From: Sipunculus nudus
Taxonomy: Eukaryota > Annelida > Sipuncula > Golfingiida > Sipunculidae
Reading direction: 5' to 3'
DNA length: 64,000 nucleotides
NCBI GenBank assembly: GCA_026874595.1
Contig: CM049322.1
Span: 47,649,840-47,713,839 of the forward strand
In this document: one piece after another, positions 1 through 10,786 of the stretch
Layout of the letters: each line of letters opens with the position of its first letter
Numbering within the stretch: position 1 is the first letter of the stretch
Position numbers and translations under genes: made by a program
The notes under the pieces: model-generated
The model's database searches: none
The model's input: the letters and a program-made list of their open reading frames with translations, nothing else
Told to the model about the DNA's origin: nothing

Positions 1-1030
1 GCCACCTGTTATTTGAACAAAAAACTATCCAAGATGTATATACATGCAAAATTTCAGGTAGAAAACTCAAACCACTGTAGAGATATGAGTGATTTTATCC
101 CACAGCAGACAAACAGATGGACACTGTGCAAAAATGGCTGCAGGTGGCGCCACCATTTTTGTGTATGTTATAAAGCTATCCAAGGGCGACATTTGTGTAA
201 AAATTTTTTCCTGATTGGTCAAACGAGTCCAGAGATATAAGCAAAATGTCTGCAGCGTGAACGTGAATGAAGCTGGCGCCACCTATCATAAAATCAAGAA
301 AGCTATCCAGGATGTATACGCATGCCAAATTACAGGTTATTTGGTCAAACCACTGCAGAGATATGACTGATTTTAACCCAAGGCAGACAAACAGATGGAC
401 GCTGTGCAAAAATGGCTGCAGGTGGCGCCACCATTTTTGTGTATGTTATAAAGCTATCCAAGGGCTACATATGTGTAAAATGTTTCCCTGAATGGACGAA
501 CGAGTCCAGAGATATAAGGATGGATGTCTACAGCGTGAACGTGAATGTAGTTGGCGCCACCAGTCATAAAATCAAGAAAGCTATGCGGGATGTATACAAA
601 TGCCGAATTTCAGGTAATTTGGTCAAACCACTGCAGAGATATGAGTGATTTTAACCCAAGGCAGACAAACAGATGGATGCTGTGCAAAAATGGTGGCAGG
701 TGGCTCAACCATTTTTTGTGTATGCATGTTATAAAGCTATCCAAGGGCTACATTTGTACAAAATTTTTTTCTTGATCAGTCAAACGGTTCCCGAGATATG
801 TGGGTTTATGTGAGGAAACAGACGCACAAATGGACTCTGGGCAGAGAGGAAAGGTTAGAGGTCAAGGCCAATTGGTTAGGCACCAGTTCACATGTGACCT
901 GATAATTGGTGTAAGTTTCGGTCCAGTAGTCTCAGAGGAGTTCTCCGGAAAGGAACACGGCAGCCGCGGTGGCGGCGGCGGAACCCGGTCAAAAACATAG
1001 TATCCGCAAAACTTCGTTTGGCGGACACAA
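1..1030 (+). mobile_element. Non-autonomous TIR element with 278-bp satellite-like core (copy A, 5' end cut by window)
   Basis: The core repeats about every 278 bp: the palindrome-bearing motif CAGGTGGCGCCACC occurs near 140 and 418, and in mutated form near 696. Each 278-bp unit is itself two related halves of about 139 bp, each running from AAAGCTATCCA through GGTCAAAC and AGAGATAT to GGCGCCACC. A unique tail (about 790-1000) follows and ends in a hairpin near 999-1028 (TATCCGCAAAAC, loop TTC, GTTTGGCGGACA). A reverse-complement copy is at 10787-11797. Short open frames here repeat with the period and are not genes. It contains no transposase. The whole-element interpretation rests on the complete copy. 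Confidence 0.75.
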
Positions 1031-1641
1031 TAAAAGAAATCAAGGAGGAAACAGAGGCAACAGAGCTAGGTGCATGACCCAAACATATCACTCAGAGTTT
1101 ACCTCCAGAAAGTGTGTCAGAGACTGATATGTTAGAGTGGGTCTACTCAGTCACCTCAAACACTATTGGATATCTATTTCTACTTTATATAGTGAGACAG
1201 GCCATGTTATTTTATGTATAATTTAATACTTTACATTTTAGAGTGCAGGAGCAGATCCAGACGGTGGGGGGGGGGGGGGGGGTCCATCCCATTTTCAGCT
1301 GACCAATTTATGCAGCATGGCCCCCACTTTCCGGACCTGGTTACCTTTTTTAAGGATTTATCATTAGTCCTCCTGAGTTGGATCCCTCCTTTTCCTAAGT
1401 CCTTGATCTACTTAGTCACCTCAAACACTATAGGATATCTATATCTACTTTAATACTGACCACATTATGCTATATATAATTTTACCTTGTAAACATGTTA
1501 GAGCTGACAGGCTGAATGACCGACCAATTAAAGCCTTTCAGTGTCTCCCAAGTCAGAAGGGTACCTACTACAACATTTTACTTATTAAGCCTCGAATAAA
1601 ATGTAATTATAAATTAATGTTGAGAATCATTAATAACTCAC
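1031..1641. other. Transporter-gene intron (5' part of window): direct repeat around a G-tract
   Basis: No exon seen. A segment of about 95 bp starting at 1144 (TCACCTCAAACACTAT core) is repeated at 1409, 265 bp downstream. Between them lie a 17-base G run (1266-1282) and a short stretch resembling part of the 12.4-13.65 kb repeat family (CCCTCCTTTTC near 1384). The next 3' exon of the transporter was looked for on the minus strand and not found. Confidence 0.5.
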
Positions 1642-1733
1642 CATCATGGTCTGGTTCTCAAGTTTGACAGAGTAGTTCTTGGTCATGGCCACGATGGCCA
1701 CAGACAAGTTAACCCTCAGTGCATATACATTGA
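1642..1733 (-). CDS. SLC17-family transporter (sialin / VGLUT-like), second visible coding exon
   Basis: Ninety-two bases on the minus strand with a pyrimidine-rich acceptor ending CAG and a GTGAGT donor. The first two bases complete a Phe codon begun in the exon at 3256-3391; 30 further codons follow and the exon ends on a codon boundary. The protein continues the first helix as FNVYALRVNLSVAIVAM, a hallmark of SLC17 anion transporters (sialin, vesicular glutamate transporters and the invertebrate so-called inorganic phosphate cotransporters). The Arg of YALRVN aligns with human sialin Arg57, a functionally important position. The lumenal loop then has two N-glycosylation sequons (NYS, NQT). 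Known role of the family: proton- or potential-driven export or vesicular loading of organic anions in lysosomes or synaptic vesicles. Which SLC17 branch this is cannot be settled from 76 residues. The remaining exons lie off the left edge. Confidence 0.85.
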
Positions 1734-3255
1734 CTGAAAATACAGAAAAGATATTTAAAGTATTTTACAGAGAGCAGTCCTTGTCTTGAGACTGAGGTGT
1801 CATGCAGTCATGAGATTATAAATCTTTTTGACTGTTTGCTTGGATAGTTTTGCCAGGAACTTTTTGTATAAAGTAAACATGAAATGATAGTGTAAAAAAA
1901 AACAAAAATAATATTGTTCCTGATTATGTCCCTTTAAGCTGTTTCCAAAAAAGTTGCCAGAGTGACATCATTTTACCAGGAATCCCTGAGATAACACAGA
2001 CAAAATGTGTGAAACACACTCCTGTGTTGATATGCAGGCATTTATGCAATTATGCATATATGCTGGTGGACACACAGAAACCCCTGTGCAGTACATCCCT
2101 TTAATCAGTTTAACACCTTGTTATGGCCTTGAGTGTTTGTAAACAGTCCATATGAGTCTGTTTACAATAACAAAGCCGCACGGTAGGAGGTCCAAATATG
2201 CGCACACACGACAGACAACATACAATGTTTCAGCCAGCGGGAACATGTATTACATTTTTGGGCCAAGTCAGTCAAGGCACCTCCTGATTGACATGTGTTT
2301 TGGCCCAGGTGGTGCACCGAGTCCCATGCGCTGTGTTTATGTTGAAACCTGTGATCCCGCCTGGTGCGCTGTTTTTAACACTCATGTACAATAGTTAGCC
2401 AACAGTTTCACAGCAAAACCTTGGCAGGTACCAATTTATTTCAAAGAGAAGAAGATATTTTTCATGTTAATTCAACACACTTTATGGTAGACTGGGCCCC
2501 TTTAAGACAATATAGAGTGAAGCTCTGCCTAGTGGAGTACTATTGAAAGTTTACCATTATACCATTGAGTTACTGCATGTTTTGGTTCAGTAGTCCAGCA
2601 CCTTACTCAACATTTTTGATTCTTGGTATTATATGCATGGGACTATTCATGAGGTCATAACCTCTGGTTAATACAGTGGAGTGAATCTCTGAGGTTTTAT
2701 CAAGATTACACTTATTATGCCTTTCAGACAAACAATGCAACTGTGTAAAGAATCCAAATCATCAAATCCCTGCAACTGAAAGCAGTGGTTGAATGTCATT
2801 GGCAGGAATGAAGGACTGAATGTAGCTTTATTACTGTGTAAAGAGTATATTATTGTATTGGACATGTATTTCTAAAAAAAAGTTGTCAAATAAATGGATT
2901 GATCCTAAATAAATTTAATTTCTAATAAAATGATTATCACAAATTTAAATAAAATTTATTATGAATGATTAAATATGTTACCAAAAATGTTAGTAAACAT
3001 TAAGATTCTTTAGTTACCTTTAAGTGGCTTTTAAAAACTTACTATCATACTATATTTAGAGTGTTTCATGCACTAAGTTTCTATGTCTTACTTTTAATGA
3101 TATTGTATGTTTTACTGTAGCATTTATGCTTTTTATTGAACAGCACTTTAGCGCAGTCCTCTGTTCAGCGCTATATAAAAACTGTCAACAATAATATTAA
3201 AAAAAGAATAAAATCCATTAATCTCTTGTACTGAAGGTAAATAAATGCCACCTAC
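1734..3255 (-). other. Transporter-gene intron
   Basis: AT-rich sequence between the two transporter exons, bounded on the minus strand by a GTAGGT donor at 3255-3250 and a TTTTCAG acceptor next to 1733. I see no further exon, RNA gene or well-formed mobile element in it. Confidence 0.7.
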
Positions 3256-3391
3256 AGAAACCAAGGAAGGCCATGACAGCCACGACATATCTCTTCGGGA
3301 TCCTCTGCCAGCACTGACAGAACCCCGATCGTCCCCGGTCTGACTCGTTGTCGAAGATATCACGCGTGATTCTGGTCCGCTCATCCACCAT
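3256..3391 (-). CDS. SLC17-family transporter (sialin / VGLUT-like), N-terminal coding exon
   Basis: From the ATG at 3391-3389, which has a strong context (A at -3, G at +4), 45 codons plus one base run to a GTAGGT donor. Residues 1-34 are a polar cytosolic tail with a CQC motif followed by PKRY, then the first membrane helix begins (YVVAVMAFLGF). The C-x-C then P-(K/R)-R-Y arrangement recalls vesicular glutamate transporters, whereas the helix sequence reads like sialin. The Arg of KRY aligns with human sialin Arg39, the Salla disease position. No dileucine lysosomal motif is seen in this tail. The frame stays open upstream to about 3481, so the exon probably starts at an acceptor near 3433 (TTCCAG) and an upstream, possibly non-coding, exon is expected. 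Splicing to 1642-1733 restores the frame. Confidence 0.82.
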
Positions 3392-3524
3392 CTTGATTTT
3401 GATGTTTCCACAAACCAAAGGAACCGCTTCAATCTGGAACATATTAAGTACAAAGAAACTTTGGCATGCCACTTCAAACATTTATTGAAAGTTTGGTACA
3501 CTCCTATGATCATTATTATACGGG

Positions 3525-3922
3525 GCTCAACATCAACTTTTGAAAGTATCTGCCAAGTAGGGCAAGTGACAACTAGCTTTTACTTGCCCAACCTGAATTT
3601 TTACTTGTCCCACAAATCAGTCATCATGGCCACAACCACAAAAAATTTGATTGATGTGATTTTTTTAGGAATTATATTTCTCTTTGGCATTTGCATAGAT
3701 TTAAACATGAATGTACTTAAAGCTAGAGGTATTAAATTATGATTTCACTTCTCCTGAAAAAGAAAGTGGCCAACTTAAAGATTGGTCAAGATTCAGGCCT
3801 TTATGTATGTAAAGTTTTATGTTGCACCCACTTGCCCAGTCAGGCAAGTAGGAATCCACTGTTGGTTGCCCTACCACCATTTTTAATTGCCCCGGGCAAG
3901 CGGTTAACTGTTAATGTTGAGC
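3525..3922. mobile_element. hAT-like MITE with ACTTGCCC-rich ends
   Basis: The ends are inverted repeats GCTCAACATCAAC (3525 onward) and the reverse complement of GCTCAACATTAAC (to 3922). Inside each end are ACTTGCCC / GGGCAAGT motifs in both orientations. Flanking ATTATTATAC on the left resembles GTTGTTATAC on the right (8 of 10 match), a possible decayed target duplication. Related sequence occurs at 28573-28735 and, as one end, near 57463. It has no coding capacity. Confidence 0.55.
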
Positions 3923-3944
3923 GTTGTTATACCTCTGTCAGCAT

Positions 3945-4195
3945 GAATTATTTTCACCTCCACCAAGTGGAAGGGGTTATGTTTTTAGCTAGTTCATAGG
4001 TTTAAATGAAATTTTCCAGATAGCTTGGCAATGATACAAGAAACAATTGATTACTTTTTGGGGTGATCTGGATCACCATCTAAATCCAGGAATTTTTTCA
4101 AGGAAAATTGTGGCATTTCTGACAATGCCATATAGAGGTAAGAAGCTGCCTTGGCAGAGGTCTGGACTCTCTTCTAGTAACATCTTGGTTGGTTT
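3945..4195 (+). mobile_element. Retrotransposon-tail-like repeat fragment
   Basis: It contains the series TCCACCAAGTGGA, GGTGATCTGGATCACCATCT, ACAATGCCATATAGAGGTA and GCCTTGGCAGAGGTCTG. I recognise this order from a widespread animal repeat, probably the 3' end of a LINE or a SINE using it. Family assignment is from memory and unverified. Confidence 0.4.
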
Positions 4196-5502
4196 GTTAT
4201 TTTGTTGGTCTGTCTGATTACTCAGTTAGTTAAAAACAGGATTTGTGTCTTGGTAAAATCCAAGGAAGAATCCATTAAATTTTGTAAGTAATCTGGAACA
4301 CCACATGACATTTTTCTTAAAGTAGCCTATTCTGGTATCTGATGTTTATATATAAACTAAGGCTACAGAAACTGGACAGAAAAATGCCAAACCTACTGCA
4401 CACAGACCGTCATTTTATTAATATTCAGGTGTTTATATCAAGTGGGGGGCACACCAAAATAGTCCAGACACATTCAACAAAGACATCTGTCAGTAAATCA
4501 GACAAATCAAAGTTTTGCTGCTCAGTGATGACTTTTATCTTCCGCAAATATGCAGCAAACAGCCTCAGGTTACTAGGTTTTTCTGTTTAAAAAAACTCAT
4601 ATTTATATCTGTCACAGAGGAATTTTAAGTCTTTCTTAACAGGAAGTACATGTAATTAAAGTCATTTAAATATGTATGCTGGTCCCCTACGGGCCCTTTT
4701 AATAGCATGTAAGCTGATGGATGTTCTTCCTGTGTGAACTCATAATGCACTATAAGTTAATCAGATTGTTTAACATATCCCTCACACATACAGAAAAGTA
4801 AATACATGTATATGCATATAGACATATCAAAGTGATTACTGCAAGGAAGCCCCCCCCCCCCCCCCCAACACACACAACTGAGCTATGATTGGCCATCGGA
4901 TATGTACTGTATAGTGCATGACATAGGGTTTAAGACAAGGTAAAATATAATTATCAGGTGTACATCTGTGTCCTAGGACTAATATTGTTCTCAATTTTCC
5001 ACTTTGGAAAACAGCCATACAGGTGAACTACTACTGTGCAAACAGAAAATTCCAGAAAAAAAATTTGAAATCAATGGTTAAAGTGGTTCTATATACGGAA
5101 ACCATATCGAATTGTGTAGGAAACTATCACTGTTGGTTTTGTATGTTTTGTGTTTGTGTGCAATAAAATAAAAAGAACACCTTACAATTACTCTGCCCCC
5201 TGCTGGACCAGATTGACATAGGACAGGCACGGAAGTACAATGGTGCCAACTTTAGGCTACATTTGAGATTCGGTCTTTAACTCATATACTTTAGATATAC
5301 TTAATTGTATTCAAGCCCTTCAGACTAGCTGTTTATAAATGGTTAGTACTAAGATCCTGTACGATACTATTACTAGTATCTTGTTAAAACAAACATGTGT
5401 ATTGTCCTGATGATGTTAAGATATGACAGGCTATATGTACTGTGTTAGCTGCTACACAGCTGTTCACTTGCGATGGCTTGGCACTTGCAGCACTATATCA
5501 TG

Positions 5503-5504
<2 letters not shown>
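4196..5504. other. Intergenic sequence without recognised gene
   Basis: Low-complexity AT-rich DNA with a 17-base C run at 4850-4866. Open frames are short and lack family resemblance. No RNA gene seen. Confidence 0.6.
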
Positions 5505-5587
<83 letters not shown>

Positions 5588-5667
5588 CCTATAGTGTTGT
5601 AATTGCCTGTATATGAACATAAGAATATCTGATGTCATACAAAATATAATATTGCTGGTCATATTGG

Positions 5668-5720
<53 letters not shown>
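5505..5720. repeat. Two (TA)n microsatellites
   Basis: Uninterrupted TA runs at about 5505-5585 and 5669-5720, separated by 83 bp of unrelated sequence and followed by a short GAGAGA tract. Confidence 0.9.
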
Positions 5721-5723
<3 letters not shown>

Positions 5724-5799
5724 TGAGAGCGAGAGAGAGATTACTGGTGAAATTCGTTTCATAGAAATTAATTAACAGCTAATATCAACAATAATTACA

Positions 5800-6260
5800 T
5801 CTGATTGAACTGCATGCATTATATTACTGCTAGGCATCAAATATTAACAGGCAAACAGCACTGGAGTGTGGACATGCGATGCTGCAACACAGCACGTCAC
5901 AGCCATACCGCGCGATGTCGTTTGCTGCACTGTCATCAAAAACATACCTTTTATCAGTCTCAGCTGTGCTTGCTGCATGGATCACAACATTTTGGTGTCG
6001 CTCAGTGCTGGTATTACACAATAAAACAGCCTGGTAAGCTGTCAGACTGTCGCCATATGGTGGTCCTGAGCTTGACAGGCCTGACCGGCTTCCTGAACCT
6101 TGGGACCCGGGAACCTGAATTATCAACGAGGAACTAAACATAACCCGCGAGAAGCTTGTATTATTCATTAGCATAAACCCCGCGGAGCTCACATAATTCA
6201 CGCGCTTATTAGCATAATCTGCGCGGAAAACGCATAATACAGGTTCATTAACATATTGTC
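5800..6260 (-). promoter_or_regulatory. CpG-richer block, candidate promoter or first exon of the SLC17 gene
   Basis: CpG dinucleotides (CGCGCGATG, CCCGCGAG, CCCGCGGAG, CACGCGC, TGCGCGG) are much denser than in flanking DNA. Between 6160 and 6245 the motif ATTAGCATAA recurs beside CCGCG-type sequence; ATTAGCAT resembles a POU-factor octamer. A 123-codon minus-strand frame covers the block but shows no recognised domain. The position, about 2.4 kb upstream of the transporter's first coding exon and with no other gene nearby, makes promoter or 5' UTR exon plausible. This is inference from composition and place only. Confidence 0.3.
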
Positions 6261-7000
6261 ACAACCAAACCACAGTCAAAATAAGTCGATACGGCAGTAG
6301 GCCTTTCGTTACATCACGCCTTTCAGCACTGGCCGAATGGCCGTGTCTGTTTGTGTGTGCGTGTGTGGGGGGGGGGGGGGGGGTTAAATATATTATTATG
6401 TGTTGACTGTAAACGTACGTGCCTGATAGGGCCCGCCTACACATATAAATTTTTACCAAATTCTAATATAATAATATAATAAAAGTGTTTTAATCTCTGG
6501 CGTTCAATTGAAACGATCATCGTAAAGATACTCCGCGGCCTTAATCTATTATTACCAATTAGATGGTTGACTGTTCACGTACGTACGTTACTGGAGCCCA
6601 TGCTTACCGAATACTAGTATAACATATATCATTTAATACATTGAAAAATGTTGTTCCTTTATCTTCAGTTGTAACAACTAATTAAGGTATCCATTATCAC
6701 TGATCGAATGATCAGGTAGGCCTTTATCAAATATCGGCAACATGAAATAGGCTAGCTGCACATTTTCCCTCCTAAAATATTATGATCTGTAATTATTCCA
6801 TTCTGAAACCGTTTGTTAACTCTTTTTTATTACAAATGGAAATAAACTAGCACCGGGCACGAATAATTACGCGAACCATAAATATATATAGCGCGCACCT
6901 TCACAATTAAAAGAAACACTGTCTTGTTATTGTAAAACACACGCAAACCCAATGTGGTTTTGCTGCATGTGAATCATTGGTATTTTGCCTATAAATGAAC
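6261..7000. other. AT-rich intergenic sequence
   Basis: It holds a G run at 6367-6383 after a GT tract. No gene or recognised element. Confidence 0.6.
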
Positions 7001-7316
7001 AGATATTAATATTTGTCACGATTTAATTTTTAAAATTAAATTAAATTAAAAAAAATATACAATACTCTAAAATTTTGCATGAAACCAATGCTTACATCGC
7101 GGCTCAGCTTTTATATGTTTCGGTAGGCCTACGCTGCTCATGCACAGTTCTGGAGATTACAGATATTAATAGTTGTCACGATGTAATTTTTTAAATAAAA
7201 TCAAATTAAAATAAATATTCAATACTTTCTAAATTTGTGCATGAAACCAATGCTTACATCGCGTCTCATCTTTTACATATTACGGTACGCTGTCCATGTA
7301 CAGTTCTGGAGATTGG
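7001..7316 (+). repeat. Two-copy tandem duplication, 160-bp unit
   Basis: AGATATTAAT-x-TTGTCACGAT starts at 7001 and again at 7161. Both units continue through TGCATGAAACCAATGCTTAC to CAGTTCTGGAGATT. A 23-base C run (7324-7346) follows directly. Confidence 0.85.
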
Positions 7317-7404
7317 ATAATCACCCCCCCCCCCCCCCCCCCCCCCATTATATCGCTGCCAAAAGGCAAAGTAGGTTACATTTCATATTTGTGACGTAAC
7401 ATTT

Positions 7405-8316
7405 AGAATATAGTTGGAACATGAGAGGATAGACTAGAACAGTTGGGACATGGGAGAATTAATAGGATAGAATAATTGGAATCTGAGAGAATAGACTAGA
7501 ACAGATGGAACATGAGAGAAGACAATAGAACAATTGGAACATGATGAACGGACTAGTACAGTTGAGACATGAGATAATAGGATAGAACATTTGAATGTGA
7601 GAGGATAGGATAGAATAGTTGGAAAATGAGAGGATAGGAAAGACAGTTGGAACATCCATGGGAGAATAGGATAGAACATTTTGATATTCAGAGGAAATGA
7701 TAGAACAGATGGAACACGAGAAAATAGTCTAGAACAGTTGGAAATTGAGAGAATAGGATAGAAAAATGGAATGTCAGAAAATGGGATAGAATAGTTGGAA
7801 CATAAGGAGATACGATAAGAACAGTTGGAACGTGAGAGGATAAGATAGAACAATTGGAATGTGAGAAAATGGGATAGAATAGTTGGAACATGGGAGGATA
7901 GGATAGATTAATAGTTGGTACATGAGAGAATAAGATAGAACAGTTTGATCATGAGAGGATAGGATAGAACATCTAGAACACGAGAGAATAGAATAGAACA
8001 GCTGTAACATGAGAGAATAGACTTTAATAGTTGGAACATAAGGGAATGGACTAGAACAGTTGGAACACAAAAGAACAAGATAGAATAGTTGGAACATGAT
8101 AGGATAGACTAGAATAATTGGAACATGGGAGAATACAATAGAATATAGTTGAAACATGAGGGGATATGATAGAACATTTGGAATATGAGAGATAGGATAG
8201 AACAGTTGGAACACGAGAGAATAGGATAGAACAGATGGAATATGAGAAGATAGGATTGAACATTTGGAATATGAGAGGATAGACTAGAACAGTTGGATCG
8301 TGAGAGGATAGCATAT
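7405..8316 (+). repeat. Purine-rich minisatellite, 29-30 bp unit
   Basis: About 30 imperfect copies of a unit close to GTTGGAACATGAGAG followed by GATAGGATAGAACA. Unit length varies by a few bases, so frames drift. The plus strand is strongly A+G rich. Minus-strand open frames up to 146 codons (periodic Phe/Tyr/Pro/Ile/Leu/Ser) come from the periodicity and lack any gene structure. Confidence 0.9.
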
Positions 8317-9632
8317 TCGATGCATCCAATAAATGATCGGTACAAGGCAGCTGAAGTTCGTGTAAAACATTTGAGTGTATGCGAGTTATAAGATCAGTTC
8401 AATTGCTTTGCTCAATATTCATGAAATAACCGTTAAAAAAAACACTGAATAAAGGTTTGTGAAAGCGTAGCTGCCTCAGACTTGGTAGCATTAATTATGG
8501 CTTTGATTAGTTTTGAGATGTCACCAAAACAGGGACAAATATCTCCGCAAGTGAACAAACAACTGGATACATCCAACCGTGACTATCCTTGAATATTCAG
8601 CAGAATAAATGAGATTGTCATGCATGATAAAGCATGAAGTATTGGTGCAAGCCTCCTGGCTCCAGCTCTCACCTGTCGCAGCCTAGCTATGATAACAATT
8701 CAAAACGTATTAAACTGAAAAAATACATGATAAAAGCAGGGACGGATCCAGGATTCAGGGGGACGATTGATCCAAAAAACCCTGGAGGATTAATGAAAAA
8801 GTGTTCCATGCAGGTCTGGAAAAAGGGTGGGTCCAGGCTTTAAAAATGGGCGGCTGAAAGGAGGGGTTCTGTAAAAGAATTGCAATGATACGGATAGTAT
8901 CTAATGCAATAAGTTCATTTTGACTTAATGCAAAGCATATCCAGCGTAATCATTCCCGCACACCCATCTGTTCACTTATCTTAAACGCTCTTCTGGTTCG
9001 TTGTGTGAGTAAACGCAGTCAACGGGTGTCTATTTATGGAAACAACACTGCACGGCCAGAGCTGGGTCAAATTTTATGCATGCGCCACAACCCCCAAACA
9101 AGCAGAAGACACATGAAAGAAGGGGGGAAAAAATGAACACAGGCTTGAAGATCATGTGAAGTTGCGCGGTGCAGCCACCAGATGGCGTGAGCGCATTGCT
9201 TATTTTTTCCAACTGATATAGCTGATCGTGCTGGTGCGGGTTATTTTTCACTTGTGTACAACAGTAAGCATACGGTTTTAAAACAAGATGTTGACAGATA
9301 CTATAATATTTTAAGAAGAAAACACTATTTCATGTGTATCCAACATAGGCCTTCATGGTATATGACTAGGTTCCGTTCACACTTCTTTATCAAATCTGTC
9401 TATTCATAAAGGTTCATTCGTACAGTACTGTTAATTAACATATCACCATCATTGTCACAAATGAAATCATGCTGCCCGTACGATGGTCTGATTTAACGTG
9501 ATTATATTTTATAATAATGGTGTGGTTGAGGCGATGATTTCGATCGGTGGTGGTGATAATGGTGCAAGTATATATGACAATTAAACCAAGGCAGTTAATT
9601 ACTAGCTGTGATGTAGTCTATAGTCCATGCCA
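8317..9632. other. Intergenic sequence with a short repeat fragment
   Basis: Around 8735-8865 the sequence (GGATCCAGG, GGAGGATTAATGA) resembles part of the repeat at 26085-27290. Otherwise no gene, RNA or element is recognised. Confidence 0.45.
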
Positions 9633-10046
9633 TTCGAGTCCGAGTGCAAGTCCGAGTCCAGGCCCATATATCGAGTCCATATAAAAAAGTCCGAGTCATT
9701 TGGAACCTGAATACAAGTCCCAGTCCTGTACAAATATCAATAAAAAATCTGTTTAAAATGGAAATTCAGAATACCATGAACATTTAAAAATTAGTTCACA
9801 TATGCTTTTACAATGATGGTTCATTACATTTATAGCACTTAATGCTGAGCAATGCTTGGTATATATAGTGTTGTTATTCTGTAATGTTCTGTTAGTAGTT
9901 GATTTGCACATGCTTGTACATACGTCTTTATAATAAGTGACAGTTTGTTCTTTCTATTGGACTCGAGATGGACTCGACCTGCTTCTCGAGTCTTTACTTC
10001 CGAGTACGCGTCCAAGTCCAAGTCAACACAAAACTCCGGACTCGAA
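9633..10046. mobile_element. Short inverted-repeat element rich in GAGTCC
   Basis: Left end TTCGAGTCCGAGT (9633-9645) is mirrored on the right by ACTCCGGACTCGAA (10033-10046). Each side adds further GAGTCC / AAGTCC or complementary motifs. It is 414 bp long with no coding capacity and no convincing target duplication. ACTTGGACTC-type motifs at 35270-35830 may belong to a similar family. Confidence 0.45.
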
Positions 10047-10786
10047 AGCTATACATCATCGGTTAATATGCTGTTAATTTTAGCCAGTAGGAATGCAAAG
10101 ATTATTATGAAATAATTAATAATTTAATGAAGCATGTGTTAAAATAATTAAAACAAGGAATATCAAGAAGATGCACTCACAATTTGAAGTTAATTAGTTT
10201 TGACAGCAAAGGCTATATAGCTTCATATGCAAAGATGACGTCTCATGAATATACTTTGGATCATTCCACGTTTACACAGTGTTTGAAAAATAGTCAACCG
10301 TATATATATATATATATAATCCAGGTCGTTCCGGTCTAAGGATCACCGTCGAACTAGAACTTAAGATGTGCATGGGTTGGCGCCATGGATGTTCCCATTT
10401 TTATACATTCACATGTATATCCATATCAAATTCGCTTCTCCCAAGGTTTCAATTTATCTTTACGAAAACCCGAACAATCCTTTAAAGCTAATCTTACATA
10501 TCATGAATGTATAAAGAATATCCACTCCTAAATTCACCAAATATCATGGTATTTTAAAGGCCTGAAACAAACTTAAATGCTGTCTTTCAATTTTCCCTAC
10601 ATATTCTTGCAATAGTCGCGTTAAAATACAAATATATTATATACTATCCTGAAGATGCTGATCACTGTGTACCTAAACTTCTATTGTCTTTTGATTTTCT
10701 TCTAGTTGCGGTAGATTTGGCTTGGTCATTAATGCATGCAAAGTAAATGAAAATAATTTTTAACCCATACTTTTGTGTCAGTTAAT
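10047..10786. other. AT-rich intergenic sequence
   Basis: A short TA run near 10302-10318. Nothing else recognised. Confidence 0.55.

Noticed and set aside
13-1000. Series of similar plus-strand frames (TNRWTLCKNGCRW type)
   Set aside because: They repeat with the 278-bp unit, start at different points and are mirrored in copy B; satellite-like DNA, not a gene family.
5830-6201. 123-codon minus-strand frame as a separate gene
   Set aside because: Stops are rare because of GC-richer composition; no family resemblance. Kept only as part of a candidate promoter or 5' exon block.
7434-8345. Minus-strand frames of 92-146 codons rich in Phe, Tyr, Pro and Ser
   Set aside because: They follow the 29-30 bp minisatellite, overlap each other in several frames and show no domain.
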